The notes: generated by a model not told the origin, from the sequence alone. Shown: positions 9,719-54,303, numbered from the stretch's first letter. The stretch: 64,000 nt of DNA from Muscardinus avellanarius (GCA_963383645.1 OY726559.1:116987941-117051940), one strand, 5' to 3'. Numbers and translations are program-made.

Positions 9719-10038
9719 AGCCAGGCGTGGTGGCGCAGGCCTCTAATCCTAGTACCTAGGAGGCTGAGACAGGAGGACCCCAGGTTCGAGGACAGCCTCA
9801 GCCACTTAGTGACATCCTGTTTTAAACTAAGATATAAAAGCCAGGCGTGGTGGCTCATGCTTGTGATCCTAGCATTCCGGAGGCTGAGACAGGAGGATTG
9901 TGGTTCGCAGACAGCCTCAGCTACTTAAGGAGGCCCTTTGCAACTCAGTGAGACCCTGTTTCCAAATAAAGAATAAAAAATAGGGCTGGGGGTGTAGCTC
10001 AGAGGTAGAATGCTCCTGGGTTCCATCTCCAGTACTGC
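9719..10038 (+). repeat. B1-B1-dID SINE trimer
   Basis: A B1 half at 9719-9837, ending AAACTAAGATATAAAAG, is joined directly to a complete type I dimer at 9839-10038. Both start with AGCCAGGCGTGGTGGC. No orphan dID follows the second copy. Confidence 0.8.
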
Positions 10039-10065
10039 AAAAACAAACAAAAACCAGATAGAGGT

Positions 10066-10104
<39 letters not shown>

Positions 10105-11603
10105 ACGCCTGCATGTGTTCAGAAGAGGGAAGAAGTGTATTTAAGAAGACCAACAGGAGGTGATATTTAGTGTTTCTGAATTTTCCCTTGAGTTATCTCA
10201 GCTTCAGAACTGTTTGTGAGTTAGAAGAGAAAGCTGAGCCAGGTGTGGTGGCGCACGCTTGTCATCCCAGCATTCGGGAGGCTGAGACGGGATGACGGAG
10301 GTTCACGAACAGCCTCAGCTACTTAGTGAGGCCCTTTGCAACTCAGTGAGACCCGGTTTCAAAATAAAGAATAAAAAATAGGGCAGGGGGTGTAGCATGG
10401 GGGTAGAATGCCCCTGGGTTCCATCCCCAGTACTAAAAAAAAAAAAAAAAAAGCGAAAGTTGAAAGGCTGCAGACTTCGGGCACCTCCCAGAGTGACTCT
10501 GCTGGGATGGGTGGGGCGAGGGGCAACAGGACTCGGGCGTCTCCTCCCTCTGGGTGTCCTCTCAGATCTCGGGCAGCCCCAAAACATGGCAGCCCTGTAC
10601 CCAAACATCACTGACCTACCTTTACTGTTGGTCTCCTCTGTGATAATCAAGCTATGTCTAAATGTTAATGGCAGCATCATTAAAAAGAAAAGAATGTCTG
10701 AAGACAGAAGAGGAGCTGGCATGTTAATAGCAGGGATGCGAGGGGGACCTTTCAGTTGTAGAACCAAAAAGGAGACCTTTACAGGAAACAGCCCTTAGCA
10801 GCAGCTAAGGCGATATGATTATGGCGGGGATGGGGGAGCCCCAAATAATTCCTTCAATGTACTCCCATTCCCTTGCTGTATTTTTAGAGCTTTGAAATGT
10901 CTCTACAGAAGGCAAGGTGTCCCCGTTTCCCCGGGGGTGGGCCCTGCTGGCCTCTTTCAGGGTTTCCTTCGGTTCCTCTTGGTAAAAGTTCAAAGCCGCT
11001 CACTGCTCGCCTCCCGGTATTTGTGACTGAAGGAATTCCCACTCACAGCCAAGCCTCGATCTCTGCTCTGAATCTAAGGACTTCGGCAGCCTCCACCCAG
11101 GTTCCCGGCTCTCATAAAACCCTCGCTCTCCAGCCCCTCTTCTGGGTGATTTCACCCAGCAGCTGGCTTCACCTGGCTCCTTAGACACAGGGTTCCCTTT
11201 GGGCATATCACAAGAAAAACCAGGCCCGGTGAACCTTCCTTCTGAGCTCTGTTTGGGTACGACCTTTCTCTGAGTCCTCATCAGTAAATAGAAACACGAG
11301 TACCCACTCAGACCCAAGTCTGGTTCGCACATCCAACCCTCTGCGGAGCCTCCGCGGGGCCTTCCTCTGTCTCTCTCCTCTACTCCACCTCCCGTCAGAC
11401 CCTGCCACTTAGCTGCATCTACCGCTCCGCCAGGGGCTGCAGGGCCCTCATCTGCCCCCAATTCCTCCCGAAACCTCTGTTCTCCCTAGAAGCTTAAGAA
11501 GCGGCGGTCCACTCACTGGGATTTATTGAGTACTTCTCTGCCTCACCTGCTACTGTTCCCTGTCCCCCTACACAGTGCCCGGATATCAGAAGTTCCCTAG
11601 TCA

Positions 11604-11809
11604 CCGGGCGTGGCGGCGTACGCTCGAAATCCCAGCATTTGGGAGGCTGAGACTGGAGGATCGCGGTTTGCGGCCAGCCGCAGCTACTGAGCGAGGCCCT
11701 TTGCAACTCAGTGAGACCCTGTTTCAAAATAAAGAATAAAAAATTGGGCAGGGGGTGTAGCTCAGAGGTATAAAGTCCCTGGGTTCCATCCCCAGTATCA
11801 CACAAAAAC
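11604..11809 (+). repeat. Type I SINE with TSD
   Basis: TTCCCTAGTCA at 11593-11603 is repeated at 11810-11820. The element keeps CpG sites in CGGGCGTGGCGGCGTACGC, suggesting a fairly recent insertion. Confidence 0.8.
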
Positions 11810-13423
11810 TTCCCTAGTCAATAATTAACTAGTAGTAACTAGTTCCTTTTTTTTTTTTTTTTTTTTTGGCACTGAGGTTGGAACCCAGGGGCATTCTACC
11901 TCTGAGTGACACCCCCAGCCCTATTTTTTTTTTATTCCTTATTTTGAGACAGGGTCTCACTGAGTTGCAGAGGTCCTCGCTAAGTAGCTGAGGCTGTCTG
12001 CAAACCAGGATCCTCTGGTCTCAACCGCCTGAATGCTGGGATTACAAGCTTGCACCACCACGCCTGGCTTGTTACTTCTAATTAACAGGAGTCAATAATT
12101 AACAGCTGGACATCTACCCTGGATTTTTCACCCATTCATTCCCCAACAGCCCAAGCTGAAATATTTTCTCCTTCCAAAGTTTCAACTCTCTCTCTCTCTT
12201 TTTTTCTTCTTTATCTGGTGCCAGGGATTGTACACAAAGGCGGTCTACACTCTCAGCCCTATTTAATTTTTAATTTTGAAACAGGGGTTTGCTAAGTTGC
12301 TGAGGGCCTAAGTTGCTGAGGGTGGCTTCGAACTTGTGATCATCCATCTCAGCCGTGAGCACCATTACGCCCGCTTCAACTCTTCAAATATTTCTGTTTT
12401 CCAATCACACAGATATAAAACTTTGGGAGTCTTTTACTCATGTATATTAAATGTTATTAAATCGTGAGTTTTTTTCACAAAATTTCTCCTTTATTTCCTT
12501 CCTTTCAATTATCACAATTTATATCTATTTTTTGGGGGGGTGGGAAGGGTACTAGGTTTTGAACCCACGGACATTTTGCCTCTGAGCTACACCACCAGTA
12601 TTTTTTTTTTTTCTTTTTTTGTGGTACTGGGGGTGGAACCCAGGGGCTTTCTATCTCCGGGCTATATTCCCAGCCCCATTTTATACTTTATTTGGAAACA
12701 GGGTCTCACTAAGTTGCTGAGAGCCTCACTAAGTAGCTGAGGCTGGCTTCGAACCTGTGCGATCCTCCTGTCTCAGCTTCCCAAGCACTGGGATTACAAG
12801 CGTGCACCGCCACACCTGGCTTAGTATTTATTTATTTTTTCTACTTTGAAAGAGTCTAAATTGCTGAGGCTGGCCTCGAACCTGCGCTCCTCCTGTCTTG
12901 TCCTCCCAAATAGGATTACAGACATGTGCCACCATGCCTGACTTGCTTCTACCTATTAACTGAAAAATCATAACATTCTATCTAAATGATTTTTTTTTTT
13001 TTGCAGTATTGGAGATAAAATCCAGGGGCATTCTATCTTCAAGTTATACCCTCCAGCCCTATTTTTTCATTCTTTATTTTGAAACAGGATCTCACTGAGT
13101 TGCAAAGGGCCTAAGTAGCTGCGGCTGGTCACAAACTGTGATCTTCCTGTCTCCGCCTCCCGAATGCTGGGATTACAAGTGTGAGCCGCCACCACACCCA
13201 GTTTAACCTGTACTTTTTATGTGTGTGGTACTGGGATTGAACCTAGAGGCACTCTATCTTTTCAAGCTGCACCTCCTAGCCCGGTTTTATTAACTTGGAA
13301 ATAGGATCTCACTAGGATGATGAGTCTCACTACTTGCTGAGGCTGTCCTTGAACCTGTGATCCTCCTGTCTCAGCCTCCCAAGGACTGGGATTATGGGTA
13401 TGCGCCACCAAGCCTGGCTAATT

Positions 13424-13467
<44 letters not shown>

Positions 13468-14079
13468 GGGGATGGAACCCAGGGGCATTCAACCTCTGGG
13501 CTACACCTCCAGCCCTATTTAATTTTCATTTGGAAACAGGGTCGTGCTAAATTGCTGAGAGCCTCACTGAGTTGCTGAGGCTGGCCCTGGACCTATGATC
13601 CTCCTGTTTCAGCCTCCCATGTACTGGGATTACAGGCGTGCACTTTTCATTTCAGATCCCCAAGAGAAAGTGTCCTGAGTCACTTGAAACATAAGAAAAA
13701 CGCACACACGCGTTGGGGGCGGGGCAGGAGCTGTCCCAAGACCCTGTCAGGCTTCATCTATCTCTGTTCAGCTGGGTAACGGGTCCTATGAATCATGAAG
13801 GGATTTTGTGCAAATGGCCGGCAGCAGGGGCAAGCTCAATTACCTCTGAAAACTGAGGGGAAGAATTTCAAAGGCGCACTGGGAACAGAACCGCAAGTCA
13901 GGAACTGCGGCCTCTTTCCCGCCCGCCCTGCCCTCCCGGGACTGCCCCCGGTTACCTGGGAAATCCTCTTAGATGCTCCTTCTCTTTTTCAGACTGGCCC
14001 TTCTATCTCAAATCTCAAAGGCCCCTCTTCCCTTTTGCCCACACAACCCAAAGGATTTGGAGTCTAGGAAACCAAAGAA

Positions 14080-17000
14080 TTGTTTCATCAATAAATCAAT
14101 TTATTTAAAAGAATATGTTACAATTAATTACACTAAGTGACATTACCAAACAATTTTAGAGTGGTTAGCTCTAGAACAAGGAATGAAAGAAACACCGTTA
14201 GCCGTTATGTGTCTGTGTATTTTCTCTTCACATTTCTTAAATCACAAATAAAAAATACAAGATACTGCAGTGAAAATACAATTAAGAGTTTCTCTCAAAT
14301 AAATTAAAAGTGTGCATGGCCTGGGAAAAACTGAAGCCCAGCTCACCGGCTTGAAAGGGGCAGGAAATAAATTTTGTGTCCACGTTTGGCAGGCGGCCAC
14401 GTCCTCCACCCCATGTTGCGCCCGTCTTCGGTTCTTTTCCTCCCCAGAGCCCTGCGCTTCCCACACACCCCGGATCGTTGCTGCAGAGTGAGCTGTTGCC
14501 GTCTGGAGCGCAAGAGGCCTGGCACGGCGTGCCCAGGTGCGGGGGAGTAAGACAGCAGGTGGACTGGAAGATGGGGGGATAGACGCACCCCACGCCTGCG
14601 ATTTCCACCTCCCCAGTGTTCAGCCACGTCACCCCCTCCCCAGGAAGCTCGCGTGACCCGCGGAAGCTGGAGAAGCAGCAGCAGCAGCAGCATGCGCGGT
14701 CCGCTGCGGATCAGGCCAGCCCTGGGCCTAGTGTAAAGGGAGGCCCCGGCTCCTCCAGGGCAGGAGGCTGCAGGCCAGTCAGCGGGCAGCTCCTCTAAGG
14801 ACGCTGCCTCCTAGGAGGCAGGCAAATTCGGAGATGAGAGAGAGGTGTCACCTCCTGTTGGTGCCCTATTTTGCTGCTCCAAGCACTGCATTCGGAGCTA
14901 GGAGGGATAAAACTCCTGGCCCCGGTATATAAAGAACAAAACTAACTGGGCCAGGCACGAGGACGCTGGAATATTTACCCGATTCCTCCCTGAGAGCTCT
15001 GTCCGGGCCCAGGAGCTGCCCTGAGCACGCAGCATCTGTGCCAGCGCTGAGCTTCAGCCTGGGACGAGGGGAGGGCACAAGTGGAGAGAGAATAGGAATA
15101 AAAAGGGCAGAGAGCTCAAAGCGTGGCCCAAGGGAGCCTTCTACGGGGGCAGGGTGTCTCCCTTTCCAGAAAAAGCTCCAACCTTCTGCCCCAGGGGACA
15201 GAACCCGGGTATGGCAGGAAGGACAATGGGAGACAGGAAGATCCCGCTGGCTTTGCTGGGGTGACGCTAGGGGTGGGGACCCCACTCCCCAGAGACAAAC
15301 CGCAAAAGGACACTGAGGAGACGCCTCCCTGGGCAGAAGCCAGGACTAAAAAATAAAAAACAGGGATTAGAGAAAGGAAGTGTGTGGGGGCCACACCTAA
15401 CACTGCTTCATGCAAACAAGGGCTGACCCTGGGGACTGCAGCCGCGTGCAGAGAGGAGATGCTGTGCGGCGTCCCCTCCCGCCCGCTGTTCGTGGGCAGC
15501 CACCCGGCGGTTCCTCGACAAGTTCTGCCAACAGGCCAGCTATCTAGGGAGCCCTTCGCCCAGTCTCCAAAGCACCAAGGGAATGCCGTGCTAGACAGGG
15601 AACCCCCCGGTGTCTACCCACTCGCCCTGGCTCTGGCATCCAGGCCGGCGTGTGGGCTCTGGATTCGTTCCTTCAGCTCGCACATGAGGAAGCAGGGACA
15701 CACGGCTGATATTTCTACTGTCTGAACAAAGCTGGTGCTAAAAGCCTCTTTAGCATCCTGGAGTGGGAGATCAACCTATCTTCTTAGCGTCCTTTGGCTC
15801 ATTATTAAATTCATTGAAGCCAAAAGGAGGAGTTGATCCTGTATTAAAGCCTTCATTCAAATCAGGGATTACCCTCTGCAGCCTTAGACATTCTGCATTC
15901 TTACAAGCTGCGCTGCGATTCCACCTGGGTTTGGAGAAGGGGAAAGACAGGATGCCCTACACAAACAACTCCACACCTCCCTGGGGCACGTGGCTGCCAG
16001 GGTAAGAAAGAAGGGGGCTTCGGGATGATCTGCACAAACGAGGTACAAAAGAGACACTTCAGCCCCCCCCAGGCTGCTCACAGAGCTGACTCCAACCAAT
16101 CCTGACCAGTGTCCCGCCGGACAAAGCACAGGACGCCACCCTGTGGCGGGTTCTATTTACAAGGCGAAGAAGGGGAAAGAACCCAAAGACGCGTTTCGGT
16201 GGCATCTGAGGCTGACTCAGGTCTGGGATAGAGCTCTTAGGCCACAAAGGTCTGCCCGCAAGGTCAGGAGAGGCACTCTGAGGGGGAAAAGGGTTCCCTT
16301 CAGGCTCCTTTTAAGTAACGGTGGAGATCCAACCTAGATCCACTGTATTCTTACCCCTACCCTGGTCTTTGGCTGGCCCAGACAGAGCAGCGACGTTTGG
16401 TTGGCACAGACCATAGACACACCCCAAGTTCCCCTAGGGCCTTGACGGCATCATCAGCTGCCCCCAGCACTGCTGCGTGAGGACACTGGGGAGACTGCAA
16501 CAGGCACGGTCAGGAATGCAGCAGGCGTAGCTCGCTCAGCCCGCCTCGCTTCCTTCCCACCCCTCTGTAAGCCCAACTTTGTGCCCGAGGCGTCAGCTTC
16601 GCCTCTGGTCCCTGTATTCTCCCCGCTGCAGTCACAGCCAGTCAGGATATGACTACCAGCAAGTGCTCAGGTTCCTGCGCCGCCCTCTGAGCCCCTACTC
16701 GACTCTGCTCCAGGCCAGCTGAGGAGACGCACGCCAGGGCCCCAGGAAGGAGGCGCGGAAGGGCTACTGGGCCATGAACGGGAGCGGCGTGGACCAGGCG
16801 AGCCGCCCAGGGGCCAAGGGACCACAGCAAACCCTCAGACCCTCCCTGCAGATGCGCAGCCATGCTGCCCTCGCGAAACACACCTCTTCTCCTCCCCGGC
16901 ACCCTCCTGCAAGAGAAAAGACACGCGCTCCTTGCTCCTCAGACTCTCTGGCAACCCACGAGCCAGAAACTGCACTCGATACAAAAAAGGGGAAAAACCC

Positions 17001-17616
17001 AAGCAGGTTGTAAACTTTTCGAGTCCTTCATGAGGAGAGGTATTTTCCCTGTAAATTTTTTTTCCTTTTTTTTTTTTTAAAGTTTGTTTCAAAATAAAGA
17101 GCAAGAGAGAGGTCATGAATTCTAGTGAAAGGTGTGTAAAAACACAAGCTAAAAAGGTACTGCCATCAATATGAAATTTAAAAAGAAATATATATATGTA
17201 TATACGTGCAGCTAATTTGTGTATATATAATTTTTTACATACATACATATATATGTCCGAACAGTGCAAATGGATGCAGTTCATAGTTCCAGTTTTAAAA
17301 ATATAGTACAAGGAGAGTCTGTTGGTATGAGGCCCAGGCGAAGGACAAAGACACCTTTGGCGAGTTGTTGGGCTCACTTCTTTTCCTGTCTGAACTCACT
17401 GGATTTCTGGTACTGACCAATCTGCTGTTCTCTACCAGCTTGATATTCCAGAGACATGAGATTCAAAGGGAGTTATTAATAATATTTAGTTTAGGGCTTT
17501 TGAATATAATGACTTTTTTCCTTTTACTCTTCTTTTGTGTTAATGGTTACTCTGTCTGACATGGGAGACAAAAGGGACAAGAGGAGGCGGGATGGAGACG
17601 GGCGGGGAAGGAAAGG
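14080..17616 (-). other. SNX27: SNX27 3' UTR (3' end inferred)
   Basis: About 3.5 kb without any SINE, framed by SINE-rich DNA on the gene's downstream side and in its introns. It is GC-rich in the middle (14,390-16,950) and AT-rich at both ends. It contains a TATATA/CATACA stretch at 17,185-17,255 and a short GCAGCAGCAGCAGCAG run at 14,673-14,690. The end is set by the hexamer at 14100-14105. Upstream alternative sites were not resolved. Confidence 0.7.
14100..14105 (-). terminator. SNX27 polyadenylation signal
   Basis: TTTATT on the + strand reads AATAAA on the - strand. It is the last such hexamer before the sequence turns into SINEs at 13,642. Cleavage is expected near 14,075-14,090. Confidence 0.6.
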
Positions 17617-49246
<31,630 letters not shown>

Positions 49247-49325
49247 TTACTACAAAGCCAACCACAGAGTTATCCAAAGTTAGGCTCAGATGGAGACGGG
49301 TTAGGTGTATTCCTACGCACTTAAC

Positions 49326-49446
49326 AGAGACTATATTAAAATTTACTTATTTATTTATTTATTTATTTAATAGAGACTATATTAAAAACTACTTATTTAT
49401 TTATTTAATAGAGACTATATTAAAATTAATTAATTAATTAATTAAT
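49326..49446 (+). repeat. Three-copy tandem repeat
   Basis: AGAGACTATATTAAAA starts three consecutive units of about 46, 38 and 37 bases, each filled out by TTTA or TTAA repeats. The third unit joins the type I SINE on the - strand. Confidence 0.85.
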
Positions 49447-51294
49447 GGTACTGGGGATTGAACCCAAGGGCATTCTACCTCTGAGCGACACCTCCAGCCC
49501 TATTTTTAATCTTTTCTTTTGCAACAGGGTCTCACTAAGTTGCAGAGGGCCTCACTTAGTAGCTGAGGCTGGCCGTGAACCTGAGATCCTCCTGTGTCAG
49601 CCTCCTAATGGACTGGATTACAAATGTGCAACACCATGCCCAGCAAGACACACTTTTAATAAACAGGCCAAAAATTGTATATACAGCTGAATGTGGTGGT
49701 GCACATCTGTAATCCCAGTTTTTCGAAGGCTGAGACAGGAAGACTGCAGGTTGCAGATAGCCTTAGTACCTTAGCGAGGCCCTCTGCAGCTTAGTGAGAT
49801 CTTGTTTCAAAATAAAAAATAAAAGCTGGGCATGGTAGAGCTGAGGCGAGAAGATCACAGGTTCGAGAATAGCCCCAGAAAGTAGAGAGACTCATCAATC
49901 TAGCAAGAACCTGTTTCAAAACAAAAAATAAAAAAATGAGCTGGAGTTGTAGCTCACAGGCAGAATACCCCTGGGTTCAATTCCAGGGAAGGAAGGAAGG
50001 AAGGAGGGAGAGAGGAGGAGAAAGGAGGAGAAGAAGAGGAAGCCGGGCACAGTGGCACACACTTATAATTCCAGTACTTGGGAAGCTGAGAAAAGAGCAT
50101 CACAAGCCGGCTGTGGTGGTGCACGCTTGTAATCCCAGCATTCGAGAGGCTGAGACAAGAGGATCATGGTTTGTGGATAGACCCGGCTATTTAGTGAGCC
50201 CTTTCCAAGTCAGTGAGACCCGGGCGTGGTAGTGCACGCTTGTAATCCCAGCGCTTGGGACTCTGAGACAGGAGGATTGCATAGGTTCTAAGTCAGTGAG
50301 ACCTTGTTTCAAAATAAAGAATAAAAAATAGGGCTGGGGGTGTAGCTTGGAGGTAGAATGCCTCTGGGTTCCATCCCCAGTACCCACCCACCCCCCAAAA
50401 AAAGAGAAAATCACAGGTTCACAACCAGCGTCAACAACCTAGACCCTCGGCAACTTAGCAAGACCGTTTCAGAACAAAATAAAATTGGGCCGGGAGTAGA
50501 GCTCAGAGGCAGAATGGCTCTGAGTTCAATCTCCAGTACCACCAACCTCACACACAGTTATACTTACAAAAAAGAGCTACTTCCCTTAGAGGGTCATGTC
50601 CTTCTTTTTCTAGTAAAATTACCTCCAGCCGGGCGTGGTGGCGCACGCTTATAATACCTGCGCTTGGGAGGCAGAGACAGGAGGATCACGCAGGTTCGAA
50701 GCCAGCCGCGCACGCTGGCTTAGGAGACCCCGTTTCCAAATAAAAATGTAAAAATAGGTCTGGGAGTGTAGCCTGGAGGTTGAACGGTTTCCAGGAACCC
50801 TAGTACCACCAAAAAAAAAAAAAAAGAAAAAGAAAAGAAAATCACCTCCAGCCGGGCGTGGTGGCGCACGCTTATAATCCCAATACTTGGGAGACTGAGA
50901 CAGGAGGATCTCAGGTTCCTTTGTGGCCAGCCACAGCTACTGAGTGAGGCCTCCTGAAACTTAGTGAGACCCTGTTTCAAACTAAAAAAATAAAAACTAG
51001 GGCTGGGGGTATAGCCTGTAGGTAGAATGCCCCTGGGTTCAATCCCCAGTACTGAAAAAAAAATTACTTGCATCATACTTTATTATTTGAAAAACTTTTG
51101 TGATACTGGGGAAAGAACCCATGAGCAACCTACCACTCAGCTACATCCCCAGCACTGCTTACTTTATCTTTTATTTTGAAACAGCATCTTCTTAAATTCC
51201 TGGGCTGGCCTCAAATTTACCATCCCCTGCCTCAGCCTCCTAAGTATTGGAATCACAGGGGTGTACAACAGTGCCCCATTATAACTTTCCTTTT

Positions 51295-51343
<49 letters not shown>

Positions 51344-51765
51344 GCTGGGGATGAACCCAGAGTCAGTCTATCTCTGACTTCTACTTCCAGTCCTATTTTA
51401 TTTTTATTTTAAAACAGGGCCCTGCTAGATTAATGAAAGTCTTATTACTTCTTGAGGCTGTCCTCAAACCTGCAATCCTCGTAGGTACTCGGATTACAGA
51501 TGTGTGCCACCATACCCAGCTTTTTTTTTTTTCCTTTTTCTGTTTTGAGATGAGGGATCTAACTCTGTTGCCAGCTAACCCCAAATTCCTGTGTTCTAGC
51601 GGAGGCTGGCTGTGAACCTGTGATCCTCCTGTCTCAGCCTCACAAGAACTTGAATTATAAGTTCTTGTAATGAACTTATAATTCATGCTCATGACCATGC
51701 CCAGCTCGGCTTTTAATATTAATAAAGTTTAATTTGTTAATTTTTTATAAATAACACTTTGTGCC

Positions 51766-51901
51766 TTAAACTTTATCCACAAAATCTAAAAGCTCTTCAC
51801 CAACATTTCCTCTGAAAAGCTTTTTAATTTTTGCTTTGTCATTTAAGTCCTTCACCATAACCTTGCCTTTGTGCCTGGAGATAATTTCTAAAGTGTGGCT
51901 G
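51766..51901 (-). pseudogene. Short open frame, possible fragment of a processed gene copy
   Basis: On the - strand there are 45 codons free of stops, ending TAA at 51766-51768. They include SRHKGKVMVKDLNDKAKIKK and LFRGNVGEELLDFVDKV. The composition (many Lys, Glu, Asp, Val) looks protein-like, unlike the SINE-derived frames around it, but I do not recognise the family. A type III SINE cuts the frame at its 5' side. It could also be chance. Confidence 0.25.
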
Positions 51902-51904
51902 AGC

Positions 51905-52145
51905 CAGGCGTAGTGGCGCACGCTTGCAATCCCCGCACTTGGGAAGCTGAGACAGGAGGATCGCCCAGGTTCAAAGCCAGCCTCAGCTACTTAGTGAGGC
52001 TCTCAGCAACTTAGCGAGACCCTGTTTCCAAATAAAGTATAAAATAGGTCTGGGAGTTTAGCCCGGAGGTAGAAAAGCCCCTGGGTTCCACACCCAATAT
52101 CACCAAAACAAACAAACAAATAAACAAACAAATATTTTTTAAAAA
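51905..52145 (+). repeat. Type III SINE with TSD
   Basis: AAAGTGTGGCTGAG occurs just before the element (about 51891-51904) and again directly after its tail (about 52147-52160). The tail has been expanded to AAACAAACAAATAAACAAAC. Confidence 0.75.
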
Positions 52146-52544
52146 CAAAGTGTGGCTGAGGGAGTAGCACTCCAACTGAACCAGGCAGCTCCGCCAGGCT
52201 GCCATGCCAGGCCACAGAGGCAAAATGCCATGGCAGGCTGAGCCCAGGAGAGGGCTTTAAGGAGAGGCAGAGCTCCAAAATTCCTTTTGGGTCCCCTCAG
52301 TTTTGTCTGAAGAACAATCCAAGGAAAGAACATGGAACCTTTCAGTTTTCCTCTAACCAGAATTTACATGGAATTCAGAAGGGGACTGTGAAAGGCCAGG
52401 TTTTAGAAGCGGGACTAAATTAGTTCTAGAGCAGCCAGGGATGGTGGAGCAGGCCTATAACCCCAGTACTCAGGAGGCAGAGACAGGAGGGTTCATAGCC
52501 TCAGGGAGTTGGCGAGACTCGCCAACTTAGTAAGATCCTGTTTC

Positions 52545-52552
52545 GTTTCTTT

Positions 52553-52627
<75 letters not shown>

Positions 52628-52636
52628 CTCTTTCTT
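52545..52636 (+). repeat. (TTTC)n microsatellite
   Basis: About 22 TTTC units, pure pyrimidine for roughly 90 bases. Confidence 0.95.
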
Positions 52637-53253
52637 TTTTTTTAGTACTAAAAACCCAGGAACATTCTGCCTCCAAGCTACAACCCCTAGCCCTATATTT
52701 TTATTCTTTTTTTAGTGGCACTAGGGATTGAACTCAGGGCCAATCTACCTCTGAGCTACACCCCCACCTCTATTTTTTATTCTTCATTTTGAAACAGAGT
52801 CTAAGTTGCAGAGGGCCTCACTAAGTAGCTAAGGCTGACCACAAACCTGTGATCCTCTTGTCTCAGCCTCCTAGTACTGGAATCACAAGCCTGCACCACC
52901 ACTCCTGGCTTTATTTTGGAACAGGGTCTTACTAAGTTGCGGCAGGCCACACTAAGTAGCTGAGGCTGGCCATGAACCTCCGATCCTCGTGTCTCAGCCT
53001 CCCAAGTATCGATATTACAAGAGTGGGCCACCATGCCCAGCGAGACCCTGTTTCAAAATAAACAAAATAACCGGGCGTGGTGGCACACGCTTGTAATCCC
53101 CGCGTTTGGGAGGCAGAGACAGGAGGATCGCGCAGGTTCGGAGCCAGCTGCGCTGGCTTAAGAGACCCTGTTTCCAAATACAAAAAGTATAAAAATAGGT
53201 CTGGGGAGTGTAACACAGAGGTAGATGGGTTTCCAGGAACCCCAATACCACCA

Positions 53254-53255
53254 AA

Positions 53256-53322
<67 letters not shown>

Positions 53323-53333
53323 ACAAATAAATA
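53254..53333 (+). repeat. (AAAT)n microsatellite
   Basis: About 20 units, interrupted once by AAAC, in the tail of a type II SINE. Confidence 0.95.
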
Positions 53334-54175
53334 AAATAGGCTAGGGATCTTGCTAGGAGGTAGGATGCCCCTGGGTTGAATTCCTAGTACAACAAATAAA
53401 TAAACAAATAAATTAGTTTTAGAGTAAAAACTATCCTAAATGACCCTAAATAAGTTTTAAAAAAAAATCAAAAAGACCAAAGTATTTTGTAAGTGATTTA
53501 ACTGCATATCTGGAAAAAAAAACCCAGCTGTACATGGTTTTGCTCATAATCTCAGTACTTGGGAGACCAAAACAGAAGGATTGGAGGCTCACAGCTGTCC
53601 TGGGTAATTAGTGAGGCCCTCTGCAGCTTCGTGAGACTCTGTTTCAAAATAAATAATTAAAAAAATAGGACTGGGGTGTAGCTCAGAGGTAGAATGTCTC
53701 TGGGTTCAATCCCCAGTACCATACACATCCCCCCCCCAAAAAAAATCCAACCCTCTTCAAAAGAATATAACAAAACCAGGTGTGGTGGTGCCCACTTATA
53801 ATCCCAGCATTTAGGAGGCTGAGCAGGAGGATTGCGGTTCCCAGACAGTCTCAGCTACTTAGTGAGGCCCTTTGTAACTCAGTGAGACCCTATTTCAAAA
53901 TAAAGTATAAAATGTAGGGTTGGGGAGCCGGGTGTGGTAGCACATGTTTGTAATCCCAGCATTCGGGAGGCTGAGACCGGAGGATCGCGGTTCGCGGACA
54001 GCCTCAGCTACTTAGTGAAGCCCTCTGCAACTCAGTGAGACCCGGTTTCAAAATAAAGAATAAAAAATAGGGCAGGGGGATATAGCTTGAAGGTAGAATG
54101 CCCCTGGGTTCCATCCCCAGACTCATAAAAAAACAAATAAATAAAAATTTTAAAAGTAGGGCTGTACTATTATTA

Positions 54176-54177
<2 letters not shown>

Positions 54178-54210
<33 letters not shown>

Positions 54211-54238
54211 CACACACACTATTATATATATATATATA
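54178..54238 (+). repeat. (TG)n-TATA-(CA)n-(TA)n compound repeat
   Basis: About 15 TG units, TATA, five CA units, CTAT, then eight TA units. The TG and CA arms are complementary around the central TATA. Confidence 0.9.
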
Positions 54239-54303
54239 GTTAGTATCAAGTTCACACTGTATGATAATGCAACAAAATGACTAGACGTATAATGAAATAT
54301 GAA

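Larger units (their letters stand above)
7816..14079. repeat. Intergenic gap between the CELF3 and SNX27 3' ends
   Basis: SINEs: - strand at 8072-8290 (III), 8397-8597 (I), 8600-9050 (I, split), 9065-9275 (I), 11846-12069 (I), 12215-12376 (old), 12555-12945 (old, split by 12611-12822 type III), 12993-13203 (I), 13213-13427 (old), 13463-13642 (III-like). + strand at 8642-8845 (I), 9719-10038 (trimer), 10232-10434 (I), 11604-11809 (I). MIR remnants are at 8298-8340 and 9276-9360. Repeats (TTTA)n at 8358-8400 and (GT)n at 10067-10101 and 13431-13462. 7816-8070, 9361-9700, 10454-11592 and 13643-14079 look unique, and no conserved coding frame was seen in them. Confidence 0.75.
52433..53393. repeat. 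Multi-layer SINE nest
   Basis: An outer + strand B1 (52433-52545) is interrupted by a (TTTC)n tract (52545-52636), - strand dID (52637-52710), - strand dimer (52711-52910) and extra - strand B1 (52911-53040). A short B1 remainder GAGACCCTGTTTCAAAATAA (about 53041), a type II copy (53070-53253), (AAAT)n (53254-53333) and a closing + strand dID (53336-53393) follow. Confidence 0.65.

Noticed and set aside
14616..14798. CAG run and open frame near 14,680 as a second poly-Q gene
   Set aside because: Only five CAG units, on the strand opposite SNX27, inside its 3' UTR. No start context or conservation.
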